64,000 bases of DNA from Acidimicrobiales bacterium (lineage in GTDB: Bacteria > Actinomycetota > Acidimicrobiia > Acidimicrobiales > SZUA-35), in the NCBI GenBank assembly GCA_028285495.1, contig JANQPB010000042.1, forward strand, positions 1-64,000, read 5' to 3'. The position numbers and the translations under genes were made by a program. The notes beneath the pieces were generated by a model. It was not told where the DNA came from. It made no database searches and saw only the letters and a program-made list of their open reading frames with translations. Shown in pieces: positions 16,758 through 27,200 of this stretch; the first letter of the stretch is position 1; each line of letters opens with the position of its first letter.

Positions 16758-19307
16758 TCAGCGGTTGCCGTCGAGGGCGATGGCGGAGGCGATGAGCCCG
16801 GCGTGGGCGTGGACCTGGGCCAGGTTGCCGAGCGCTCGCCCGTTGTCGGGGTCGTACTGCTCCGACAGCAGGCCGGTGCGGCCGGCGAGGCCACGGAACG
16901 AGTCGAACAGCTCGCCGGCCTCGTCGAAGCGGCCCTGGGCGCAGCGCGACCGGATGAGCCAGGCCGTGGCGAGGTGGTGGGCACCCTCCTGGCCTGGCAG
17001 TCCGTCGTCCCGACGGTAGCGGAACACCGCCGGGCCGGACCGGAGATGGTGCTCGACCACGTCGACCGTCGAGGCGAACCGCTCGTCGTCGGCCGGGAGG
17101 AGGCCGCTGAGTCCGACGACGAGGGCCGAGGCGTCGACATCGGAGGAGGCGAACGCCGACGTGAAGGCGCCGACCGACGGGTTCCAGCCCTGGTCGAGGG
17201 TGGTGGCGGCGATGCGGCTGCGGAGCTCGAGCCAGCTGCCGGGGGCCCGATCGAGGAACCGGCCGGCGAGATCGATCGCCCGGTCGACCGCGACCCAGCA
17301 CAGCACCTTGGAGTGCACGTGGTGGCGTGGCGTCGTCCTGGTCTGCCAGATGCCCTGGTCCGGCTCCTGCCATCGCCGCGACACGGCGACGACCAGCGAT
17401 TCGACCAGGTGCCAGTGGGCGTCGCTCAGCTCGACGCCCCGCTGGTCGAGGCGGTGGACGAGGTCGACGACCGCGCCGAAGCCGTCGAGCTGGACCTGGC
17501 GCTCGGCGGCGTTGCCGACCCGCACCGGTCGGCTGCCCCCGTAGCCCGGCAGATCGGCGATCTCGGCCTCTGGCGGCAGGTGGCGACCGGTGACGTTGTA
17601 CACGGGGGCCAACCGCTCGGGCTCGGGCCGGGTCTCCAGCAGCCGCTGGACCCAGTCGAGGTAGGCGAGGGCCTCCTCGGTCGAGCCGAGCGACACCAGG
17701 GTCGCCGCCGTTCTGGCCGCATCGCGGAGCCAGCAGTAGCGATGATCCCAGTTCCTGACCCCGCCGAGCACCTGGGGCATGCTCGTGGTCGCGGCCGAGA
17801 CGATCGCACCGGTGGCGCCGTGGCACAGGGCCTTGAGGGCAAGGGCGCTGCGCACGACGACGTCGCGGTCGGCGGTCGGCAGCTCGAGGCCGTCGACCCA
17901 TCCGACCCAGAACCGGGCGGTCTGGTCACGGCGGTCGTCGACCGACGGGCCGGTCGCACCGAGCTCGGCCGTTCCCGATCGCAGCTCGAGCTCGACCGGC
18001 CGCCCCGGCTCGAGCTCGACGGTGGCGATGGCGGTCTGGTGCCGGCCCTCGGAGACCACGTCCCAGCTCACCCCCGGGGCCCGGAGCACGAGTTGGTCGG
18101 TCGTTCCCCTGACGACGAGCCCGTCGTCGACCACCTCGAGCCGGGTGGCCACGCGGCCGAAGTCGAGGCGGGGGGCGAACTCGATCGTCGCCGGCCCCCG
18201 GCCGTCGAGGATCCGGATCAGGTCGGAGCGGCCGGCCAGCTCCCCGGTCCGTCCGGCCGAGGTGTCGAGGAAGTCGGTGACCGTGAAGCCCCGGAACCGG
18301 GTCTCCAGCACCATCGATCGCTCGTGGTAGCGCTGGTCGAGCGGTCCGTCGGAGCCGTCGGGGCCGCCCCGGATCGTGTAGTGACCGGCCGAGCGGCCGC
18401 CGAGCAACTGGGCGAACACCGCCGCCGAATCGATCCGGGGCAGGCAGAGCCACGAGATGGCCGAGTCCGGGGCCACGATGGCGGCCGTGCGCTGGTCGGA
18501 CAGGATCGAGTGGTCCTCGATGGCCACCAGTCCGTCGCCCCGGAGCCACCGCCCCCGCAGCTGTGACAGCAGGGCGAGGACCTGGGCCACCCTGGCCGGG
18601 TCGGCCACCCGGAAGGGGGCGGCGGTGCGGGCCGCACCGACCTTGATCCCGACGTCGGGCCCCCGGAGGCTCTTGAAGGCGTCCTCGTCGGTCATGTCGT
18701 CGCCGATGTAGACGACGGCCGATGCCCCGACCCGGTGGCGGATCGATTCGAGGGCCCGCCCCTTGTTGGTCTGGATGACCGACAGCTCGATGATGTCGTG
18801 GCCGTTGCGGACGTGGACACCGTCCCACGAGGCGGGACCCCGCACCAGCTCCTGGCGGGCCGCCTCGGCGTCGGCGTCGTCCATCGTCCGGAAGTGGAAG
18901 GTGAGCCCGGCCGGCTTCTCCTCGATGATGGCGCCGTATCGCTCGGCCAGCGGGCCGACCTCGGCCAGCAGCCGCCGCCGGAGCTTGGCCGACTCGGGGG
19001 CCATCGCGGCCGCGAACCCGAGGTCGAACTCGCTGCCGTGGCTGCCGACGAGCCGGATCTCCTCGGGGAACCGCGACAGCGTGGCCAGGTCTCGCAGGCT
19101 CCGGCCCGAGATCAGGGTGACGTGGGTGTTGGCCAGCTCGGCCAGCGAGCGCAGCGCAGCCGCCGCATCGCGGTCCGGCCTGGCCTCCATCGGGTGGTCG
19201 GTCAGCGGGGCCAGGGTGCCGTCGTAGTCACAGGCGACGAGCAGGATGGGGACACGAGCCAGGTGGCCGAGTCGCTCCGCCAGCTCGCCCAGGTTGTCCG
19301 TCGTCAT
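16758..19307 (-). CDS. trehalose-6-phosphate phosphatase fused to a GH15 glucoamylase/trehalase-like domain
   Basis: An 849-residue fusion. Residues about 15-240 are an OtsB-type HAD phosphatase that dephosphorylates trehalose-6-P: nucleophile motif CDYDGTLAPL (Asp27, Asp29), LISGRS, Lys in TNKGRAL (Lys182) and the metal site GDDMTDEDAF. Residues about 250-849 are a GH15 (alpha/alpha)6 glucosidase-like domain with AISWLCLPRIDS, RNWDHRYCWLRDA and the late GLLSEQYDP, whose Glu816 is the likely general base. The segment that normally reads GIWE, holding the general-acid Glu, is GIWQTR here (Gln655, codon CAG at 17343-17345). The hydrolase may therefore be impaired or altered. The ATG at 19307 follows GTAGGGG; an upstream in-frame start is less likely. 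Confidence 0.9.
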   Translation of the reverse strand: MTTDNLGELAERLGHLARVPILLVACDYDGTLAPLTDHPMEARPDRDAAAALRSLAELANTHVTLISGRSLRDLATLSRFPEEIRLVGSHGSEFDLGFAAAMAPESAKLRRRLLAEVGPLAERYGAIIEEKPAGLTFHFRTMDDADAEAARQELVRGPASWDGVHVRNGHDIIELSVIQTNKGRALESIRHRVGASAVVYIGDDMTDEDAFKSLRGPDVGIKVGAARTAAPFRVADPARVAQVLALLSQLRGRWLRGDGLVAIEDHSILSDQRTAAIVAPDSAISWLCLPRIDSAAVFAQLLGGRSAGHYTIRGGPDGSDGPLDQRYHERSMVLETRFRGFTVTDFLDTSAGRTGELAGRSDLIRILDGRGPATIEFAPRLDFGRVATRLEVVDDGLVVRGTTDQLVLRAPGVSWDVVSEGRHQTAIATVELEPGRPVELELRSGTAELGATGPSVDDRRDQTARFWVGWVDGLELPTADRDVVVRSALALKALCHGATGAIVSAATTSMPQVLGGVRNWDHRYCWLRDAARTAATLVSLGSTEEALAYLDWVQRLLETRPEPERLAPVYNVTGRHLPPEAEIADLPGYGGSRPVRVGNAAERQVQLDGFGAVVDLVHRLDQRGVELSDAHWHLVESLVVAVSRRWQEPDQGIWQTRTTPRHHVHSKVLCWVAVDRAIDLAGRFLDRAPGSWLELRSRIAATTLDQGWNPSVGAFTSAFASSDVDASALVVGLSGLLPADDERFASTVDVVEHHLRSGPAVFRYRRDDGLPGQEGAHHLATAWLIRSRCAQGRFDEAGELFDSFRGLAGRTGLLSEQYDPDNGRALGNLAQVHAHAGLIASAIALDGNR

Positions 19308-19456
19308 TGCACCCCTACCACTGCCGCACCGAGTCACCGTCGTGGCGGATGGCCAAGCTTACGGCCGGACGACGGCCGATCGACGGACCGTCGACGGGCC
19401 GCCCGGCCGTCGTCGAGCGCCGATCGCACGCCGGCGGGGCCGGCCGCCCCTGGCCC

Positions 19457-20341
19457 TCAGCCGATGTCGGCGCAGGGGCGCAGGATGCGCTCGGCCAGCT
19501 CCCCGGCCCGCTCGGCGGCCGAGCCCTTGGCCAGGAGGAACCCGGGAACGATCGAGCGGGCGACGCCGAGCTCGGCCAGCTCCTGCGCCGCGCCGACCGG
19601 GTCGTTCCCGAACAACCCGGGGTGGCCGGCGGTCAGCTCGATGGCGTCTGGGTCGCGATCGGCGTCGGCTGCCGTCTGGCGAACGACGTCGAACATCTCC
19701 GCCAGCTCCTCGGGTGACCCCTTCCCGGGGAAGAAGCCGTCGCCCAACCGACCGGCCCGCCTGGCCGCAGCCTTGGAGTGACCGCCGACGACGATCGGGA
19801 TCGAGCCCTTGGCCGGCTTCGGGTTGCTCGACACGTTGGTGAACGATGTGAACGGGCCGTCGTGGTCGGCCTCGTCGCCGGCCCACAGCGCCCGCATGGC
19901 GGCCACGTAGTCGTCGGTCCTCGCCCCCCGCTCGGCGAAGGGGACGCCGAGGGCGTCGAACTCCTCCTCGAGCCAGCCGACACCGATCCCGAGGTCGAGG
20001 CGACCGTTCGACAGCACGTCGAGCGTGGCGCACGCCTTGGCCGTCACCAGCGGGTTGCGCTGGGGCAGGATCACGATGCCGGTGGCGAGGCGAACCGTCG
20101 AGGTGGTGGCGGCGACGAAGGCGAGCCAGATCAGCGGGTCGGGGATCGGGGTCCCGAACCGGCCCGGCATCTTGCCGTCCTCCGAGTAGGGGTAGGCCGA
20201 GTCGTAGTCGGACGGCCAGATCACGTGCTCGACGGTCCAGATCGACTCGAACCCGCTCTGCTCGGCCACCTGGCCGAGCTCCGCCGCCCCGTCGGGGGTG
20301 ACGAAGGGGCCGGTGTTGGCGAACATCAATCCGAACTTCAT
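19457..20341 (-). CDS. LLM-class F420-dependent oxidoreductase
   Basis: A 294-residue luciferase-like monooxygenase-fold protein of the F420-dependent actinobacterial type (TIM barrel). Features are the N-terminal MKFGLMFANTGPF, FESIWTVEHV, the VRLATGIVILPQRNP strand, SNGRLDLGIGVGWLEEEF, and the cofactor-binding IPIVVGGHSKAAARR. It has the length of the single-domain family. Substrates in this family range from steroids and fatty-acid derivatives to antibiotics and cannot be predicted. The ATG at 20341 is preceded by AGGAGA; a long upstream extension of the frame lacks family similarity and overlaps the enoyl-CoA hydratase gene. It lies 53 nt downstream of that gene. Confidence 0.9.
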   Translation of the reverse strand: MKFGLMFANTGPFVTPDGAAELGQVAEQSGFESIWTVEHVIWPSDYDSAYPYSEDGKMPGRFGTPIPDPLIWLAFVAATTSTVRLATGIVILPQRNPLVTAKACATLDVLSNGRLDLGIGVGWLEEEFDALGVPFAERGARTDDYVAAMRALWAGDEADHDGPFTSFTNVSSNPKPAKGSIPIVVGGHSKAAARRAGRLGDGFFPGKGSPEELAEMFDVVRQTAADADRDPDAIELTAGHPGLFGNDPVGAAQELAELGVARSIVPGFLLAKGSAAERAGELAERILRPCADIG

Positions 20342-20394
20342 CGCGTCTCCTGGTGGTGGTATCGGACGGGGATGGGAACGTCTGGCGGTGCCAC

Positions 20395-21192
20395 TCAGCG
20401 GCCGGTCCACTCGGGCGGGCGCTTCTCGGCCCACGCCCGCCGGCCCTCGGCCGCATCGTCGGTGGCGCCGGCCACCTTTCGCATCGTCTCGCCGAAGCGG
20501 ACCGACTCGATCCAACCCATGTCGGCGGTCCGCCACGCCACCTCCTTGGTGGCCCGTTGGGCGATCGGAGCGGCCCTCGTCAGGGTCTCGGCCCAGGCCC
20601 TCGCCTCGGTCATCAGCTCGTCGTGCTCGGTGATGCGCCAGACCAGGCCGACCTCGGCCGCCCGCTCGGCGTCCATCGGCTGGCCGGTGAGCAGCAGCTC
20701 CATGGCGTTGGCCCACCCGATGCGGTGGGGGAGGCGGATCGCGCCGACGATCGTCGGTACCCCGATCGACACCTCGGGATAGGCGAACGTGGCCCGCTCG
20801 CTGGCGATGACGAAGTCGCAGAACAGCACGCCGGTCAGGCCGTAGCCGATGCAGGGCCCGTTGACGGCGGCGATCGTCGGCTTGAACAACTCGAGCCCGC
20901 TCTCGAACGAGTTGATCGTCGGCTTCTCCCAGAAGGTGCCGCCAAAGTTGCCGGTCGAACCGGCGCCGTCCTTGAGGTCGGCGCCGGCCGAGAACACGCT
21001 GCCGCTCGCGGTCAGGATGGCGACCCAGGCGTCGGTGTCCTCGAGGAAGTTGGTCCAGGCCGCGTTCAGCTCGGTCCTGAGCTGGCCGTTGATCGCATTG
21101 CGGGCCTCGGGCCGGTCGAGGGTGATGGTGGCGATGTGGTCGCTGACCTCGTAGAGCACGGTCGACCCGGTTGCTGACCCCGTTTCGGACAT
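20395..21192 (-). CDS. enoyl-CoA hydratase/isomerase family protein
   Basis: A 265-residue crotonase-superfamily protein. The oxyanion-hole segments are VFSAGADLKDG and GPCIGYGLTGVLFCD. The usual catalytic Glu positions are less clear: after YGLTGVLFCDFVIASE the region reads YPEVSIGVPTIVGA, with Glu in PEVSIG. Position and sequence are compatible with hydratase or isomerase activity on acyl-CoA. It lies 52 nt downstream of the NRPS stop on the same strand but has its own candidate leaderless promoter (TAAGGT, 6 nt upstream), so it need not be part of the NRPS operon. Confidence 0.88.
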   Translation of the reverse strand: MSETGSATGSTVLYEVSDHIATITLDRPEARNAINGQLRTELNAAWTNFLEDTDAWVAILTASGSVFSAGADLKDGAGSTGNFGGTFWEKPTINSFESGLELFKPTIAAVNGPCIGYGLTGVLFCDFVIASERATFAYPEVSIGVPTIVGAIRLPHRIGWANAMELLLTGQPMDAERAAEVGLVWRITEHDELMTEARAWAETLTRAAPIAQRATKEVAWRTADMGWIESVRFGETMRKVAGATDDAAEGRRAWAEKRPPEWTGR

Positions 21193-21198
21193 GGCCGC

Positions 21199-21204
21199 AC
21201 CTTA
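21199..21204 (-). promoter_or_regulatory. candidate -10 element (TAAGGT), leaderless
   Basis: Minus-strand TAAGGT ends 6 nt before the ATG at 21192, inside the short gap after the NRPS stop. Confidence 0.5.
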
Positions 21205-21244
21205 GCCTCGGGGTCCGGGGGCCGGTCCAGGTCGGGTCGGTCGG

Positions 21245-24200
21245 TCAGCCCCGGTCGGGGTCGGCGGCGCCCGTCCAGAGGTTGGCGACCGTGATCCCGC
21301 CGAGCGCCCCGTTGGTCCCCGGGGCGACGACGATGCGTCGGTGCGCCGGCGGTCGGGCCGCCGCCGGGGGGAGCTGCTCGTGTGAGAGGAAGCGGGCGCC
21401 GGCCCTGAGCCGGGCCACGACCGGTTCGAGGAGCTCGGCCACGGCCGCCGGCGGCAGGAAGGCGAACACGAGGTCGGCGTCGTCGACCTCGGCGTCGCGG
21501 GCGTCGCCGGTGACGATCTCGACGAGGTGGCCGACGCCGGCTGCGGCCACCCGTCGCCTCGCCTCGTCGGCGATGGCGGGATCGAGCTCGTAGCCCCGCC
21601 CCCGGCAGCCGTTGACGGTGGCGGCCTCGATCAGTACCCGGCCGTCGCCGCAGCCGAGGTCGACGACGATCTCGCCCGGGGTCACGTCGGCGACGGCAAG
21701 CAGGCCCCGGACCAGCCCCGGTGGCGTCCCGAGCAGGATGCCGAGGTCGTCGCCCCGACCTCCGGCCCCTCCGCTCGGTCGGTCTGGCCGGCGATCGGTG
21801 GGCCGGTCGTCCGACCGCCAACGCAACCGGACCCGGGCGGTGCCGTCCGGAGCCAGGTGGTCGATGGCGTCGACGCCGGTGGCGTCGCCGGCCCGGAATC
21901 CCTCGTCGGTGGCGGCGACGGGCCGGAAGCCGGCATCAGCCAGCCTCCGCTCGACCAGGGGGCCGGCCCGGTGCGGCGAGCCGGCGATCTCGACCACCGC
22001 GAGCGGATAGGTCAGCCGGCTCGGCACGGGCAGGACGGTGGCGTCGACCTCGGCCCCGCCCACGGTTGCGGCGGCCAGGTCGCCGGCCCGCTCGGCTGCG
22101 CCGGCCAGGGCCGTCATCGTCTCGTCCAGATCGTCGAGCAGCTCGGCGGCCGGCGAGCCGGGGGCCACGTCGGCCCGGAGCCGACGGACCTCGAGGGGGA
22201 GTCGACCCTGGTCGATGGCCTCGATGAGGACGTTCTCGACGTCCTTGCGGCGATGGCGGACGCCGGCGCCGTCGAGCGAGGCCGACAGCGCGGCGGCCAC
22301 GTGCTCGACGTTCGGCTCGTCCATCATGCTCAGGTGCCCTCCGGGGGCCGAGGCCAGCTCGAGGCCACCGGTGGCGACCATCCGCCAGCCCATGCCGTCG
22401 TCCAGATGGGACGTGGCCAGGGGATCGTCGCCGGCCTTGATCACCAGCATCGGCCCGACGTAGGGCCGGTAGCGGTAGCCGGACTGGGCCCGAACGTTGT
22501 CCTCGATGAAGCGGCGGATCTCCGACCTGGCGTCGTTGCGGAGCCCGAGGCGGCGGCGAACGGCCAGTCCACCCCGCTCGATGATGCGCATGGCCCGGCG
22601 GCCCTGGTGCTCGGCCTGCTCGCGAGCGAAGCGGGCCGGGTCCGACGTGGCCCTGGTCAGCTGGGCCGCCAGCCGTCGTCCGGTGGACGGGGCGCTGGCA
22701 TCGGGCCCGAAGGCGTCGAAGAGGGCCAGGAGCGACACCTCCCGGGACCGGTCGAGCAGCTGCTGGGCCAGCTCGTAGGCGACGACGCCACCGAGCGAGA
22801 TGGCGGCCAGCACCACGGGCCCGTCCGGTGCGACCCGGTCGATCTCCTCGGCGTAGCTGCGGGCCACCTCGGCCACGTCGGTCGGTCCGGCGGTGTCGAG
22901 CTCCACCGTCGGCTGGCCGAGCCCGTACATCGGTTGGTCCGGACCGAGCCGGGCCGACAGCGGTCGGAAGAAGGCGCAGTCGACGCCGAGCACGTGGATG
23001 GCGAAGATCGGCGGGCGGGTGCCGTCCGGCTGGATCGGGACCAGGAACGACCGGTCGATCGCCGGCGACGGCTTGCCGGCGGTGATCGAGGCCGGCGACT
23101 CGGTGCGGTCGATGGCGAGGTGGCGAGCCAGCGCTCGAGGCGTCGGATGGTCGTACAGATCGGCGACCGGAACGGCCAGACCGATGGCGTCCTCGAGCGC
23201 CATGACCAGCTCCATGGCCAGCAGCGAGTGACCACCGTGGTCGAAGAACGAGCCGTCGGCGCCGAGGCCGGGCTGGCGGAGTGCCTCGGCGAACCGGTCC
23301 CGAACGAGGGCCAGCAACTCGGGATCGACGGCGTCGGCGCCACTCGTCAGGTCCGCCGACGGGTGGCCGCTCGGCGCCGGCCCGTTCGCCGTCACCGGCG
23401 GCAGCTCGTCGGCCGCGGCCCGGTCGAGCTTGCCGTTCGGCGTGCGGGGCAGCCGGTCGTGCACGGTGTAGTGGCTCGGTCGCAGCGCAGCCGGGAGACC
23501 GCGTCTGGCGGCGACTCGCAGGCGATCGACGTCGAGGTCGGCCGGGCCCTCGACGTGGGCGACGAGCCGCAGGTCGGCCGTCCCCTCGCGTCGGAGCTCG
23601 GCGTCGAGCGCCACCGCCGGATCGGGTCGATCGGCCGCCCGCTTCATGGCCCGGCCGACCTCGTCCGGGCCCAGGTCGCGCAGCAGCTCGTCGCGGCTGC
23701 GCACGTCGGCGGCAACGACGACGGCCGCGGTGACACCCTCGACCGCGGTGAGCGCCCGCTCGATCTCCTCGGGCTCGGCCCGGACACCGCCGAGGTTGAG
23801 CCGGTGGTCGTCGCGTCCGAGGAACCGGATGGCGCCGTCGACCACCACCGCCCGGTCGCCGGTGCGGAACATCGGACCACCGGCCCCGTCGGGGAAGCGG
23901 CCGAACGATCGGGCCGTCGCCTCCGGCCGATCGAGATAGCCGTCGACGACGCCGGCCCCGCCGATGACCAGCTCGCCCTCGACACCGTGCAGCCGGCGCC
24001 GTCCGGCCCGGTCGACCACCGCCACCCTGGCCCCGGGGATCGGCTGGCCGAGCGGCACCGGGTCGTCGCCGGGCCGGCAGTGGTGGGCGGTGGCCCACAC
24101 CGTGGCCTCGGTCGGGCCGTACTCGTTGGTCATGGCCGAGTCGGGGAAGCGGTCGTGGTGGGCCTCGACCAGCGATGGCGGGCAGCTCTCGCCGGCGACG

Positions 24201-27200
24201 ATCACCCTGGTCGGCCACGCTCGATTGCGCCCGACCGCCTCGTGACGGTCGAGGAGCGCCCGGTAGAGCGTCGGGACCATCAGCGTGTGGTCGACGGTGG
24301 CCAGGAGCCCGAGGAGGGCGTCGAGGTCGTTGACCTCGCGCTCGGTCGGCAGGACGACGGCACCGCCGGCGGCCAGCGTCCAGAACAGCCCGACGATCGA
24401 GGAGTCGAAGGCGGGGCTCGACGGGACGAGGAACCGCCCGGGGGGATGGGGGTAGACCCGGTCACGGGCGTTGGTGCTGGCGGTCAGGTGTCCGTGGGTG
24501 ACCGGCACGCCCCGTGGGGTCCCGGTCGAGCCGGAGGTGAAGATCAGATAGGCCTCGTCACCGGGCCCGAACCCGGCCGGGCGGTCGGCCCGGGTCGGCT
24601 GGTCGGTGGTCCGGTCGTCCGCCGGCCAGGGTCGGCCTCCGATGCCGGTCCGGCCGACGGCGATGGCGTCGAGACCGGTGGCGACGACCGGCTCGGTGCC
24701 GGATCCGACGAGGGCGACCGAGGCGCCGCTGGTGGTCAGGGCGAGGGCGATCCGGTCGGGCGGGTAGCCGGGGTCGATGGGGACGTACGACGCACCGGCC
24801 CGCAGCACCCCGACGATGGCGACGATCGTCTCGACGGAGCGGGGCACGAGCACGGCAACGCGCCGGCCGGAGCCGACGCCCCGCTCCCGGAGCGCCACCG
24901 CCACCGCGGCCGAGCGACGGGCCAGCGCCGGCCAGTCGAGCTCGACGTCGCCGCAGACGACCGCCGGTCCGGAGGCGGTTGCGAGGTGTCGCTCGAGCCG
25001 ATCGAGCACGGACGGCCCTGCGACCGTCGGCCCACCGTCGACGGCGGCGGCGGCGTCGAGCTGGTCGAGGGCGGCGTCGATCGTCGCCCCGGCCGGCGCG
25101 TCCGGCCTGGTGGCGGCGGCGGTCAGCAGCCGATCCCACAGATCGAGCATGGTCGTGGCGACGGTGGCCGGGACGGACGAGCCCTGCCACTCGACGCTGA
25201 GGTCGAGGCGGTCACCCCTGGACTCGGCGAAGAAGGTGAGGGGGGCGACGGCGGTGCCGTTCCAGCGGACCCGCTGCTCGACGGCCACCCCCTGGAGGCT
25301 GAGGTCGTCGAGCTCGTCCCAGGCCATCAGCACCTGGAACTGGGGCGCGGGCAGGCCGGCCGCTCGGCGATCGGCCGCGATCTGCGCTCGGGGTGTGGTC
25401 CGGTTGGCCAGGACCCCACCGATCGCCTCGGCCGCGGCACGGGTGAGCGCCGTGAGGTCGGGGTCGGTCCCGTCGTCGCCCCCGACGGCCAGCCGGACCG
25501 GAAGGGTGTTGAGGAAGTAGCCGAACAGGTCGGCCGCCGCCGGGTCGGTCCTGGTCGACGTGATCAGCCCGATCTCGACCTCGACCCCGCCACCACCATG
25601 TCCGGCGCCGTCCGCCGATGACCCGCCGCTCGGACCGCCATCGGCGCTGGCGGCCACGACGGCGGCCAGCGCGCCGAGGGCGGCCGCGGCCGGGCGGGAT
25701 CGGGTGCCGGTTCGCAGGGCGCCGGCATCGACCGAGGCGGTCCGGGTCAGGAAGCCGTCCGGTTCCGGCTCGATCGGGCGATGGATCGCCAGCGCCGCGG
25801 CCGGACCGCGGCGGCCCTGCTCGAGCCAGTGCTGGGCCTCGCCCGCCGGGCGGGTCGCGGCCTGCCAGGCGCAGAACCCGGCGTAGTCGATCGGCAGCTC
25901 GTCCGGCTCGCCGCCGGCGAGGCGGGTGTCGAGTCGGCGCCAGAGCCGGTCGAAGCTGGCGGCATCGCCCGAGGCGTGGTGGATGGCGAGCACGACGCCG
26001 GTGGCGCCGTCGGTCAGCGGTTGCACGAGGGCCCGGAGCAGCGGACCCCGTTCGAGGTCGAAGGGCCGGCGGTTGAGCTCGTCGGCGGCCGTCTCGAACC
26101 GCTCGGGCGAGACCGCGCCGCCGGCGATCTCGATCGCGACGGCGTCCTCGGGGGCGAGCGCCCGCCTCGGCGTGCCATGGGTCCAGACGAGGGGCTGGTG
26201 GGCGCCGGCCTCGGCCACGAGCGCTTCGGCCAGCGCCGGCCCGTCGACCGCGCCGGCGACCCGGTACGACCGGGCCACGTTGTACATGACGTCGTGCGGG
26301 CGGGTGGCCTGGTCGTGGAGGATCGCCAGCTCGCCCGCCGATCGAACGGGCACCCGGCCGGGCTCGGTCCGGTTGGCGGCGAGGTCGGTGTCGACCGCCC
26401 GGTCGCCGACATCCGGCCGCTCGCCGGTCGGGTCGGTGCCGGCCCCGACGGCGTCGACCGCGGCGGCCAGCGACCGCGGCGTCGGGTTGGTGAAGGCGAG
26501 GTCCTCGCCGAGGAGCTTCCCGAGCTGGTCGCCGAGGGCGACGATCATCTCCAGGGCGGCGAGCGAGTCGCCACCGAGGGCGAAGAAGTCGTCGTCGATC
26601 CCGATCGGCTCGGTGGCCAGGACCCGCTCCCACAGCTCGATGACCGACCCCTCGGTCGGGGTGGTCGGGGCGAGGGCGAGCGTTGGGCCGGGCCGGTGGA
26701 CGCGCTCGGGCCTGGGGAGGGCGGCGGTGTCGAGCTTGCCGTTGGTCGACAGCGGGAGGGCGTCGATCTCGACGAAGGCGGAGGGGACGGCGTGGCTCGG
26801 CAGGGTGCGGGCGAGGAACGAGCGCAGCTCGGCCGGGCTCGGGATGGCGGCGGTGGTCCCGTCGTCGCCCTCGTGTGGCACGAGCCAGGCGGTCAGGATC
26901 CGACGGTGGCGGGGCTGGTAGCCGACCTCGTCGAGCATGGCCTCGACCTCGGCCAGGTCGAGCCGGTCGTCGAGCTCGGCGATGGCCTCGCTCCTGGTCT
27001 TGTGGCCGAGGCGGACGTCCCAGGCGTAGGGGACGGCGTAGTTGTGGTAGCCCTGCTCGACCTGGTGGGTGTGGATGCCGGCGGCGTTGATCAGGCAGTT
27101 GGTCGAGCGGCCGGTGTCGCTCGGTCGGACCCAGGGCGCCCGCTGGTCGAGGAACCGCAGCAACTCGGCCAGCTCGACGTCGACGTAGCGGTAGAAGTCG

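Noticed and set aside
21527..25621. Very long open frame (over 1300 codons) on the plus strand opposite the NRPS
   Set aside because: Its translation is Gly/Arg/Asp/Val-rich low complexity with no motifs. It is the antisense shadow of the NRPS in G+C-rich DNA, where stop codons are rare.
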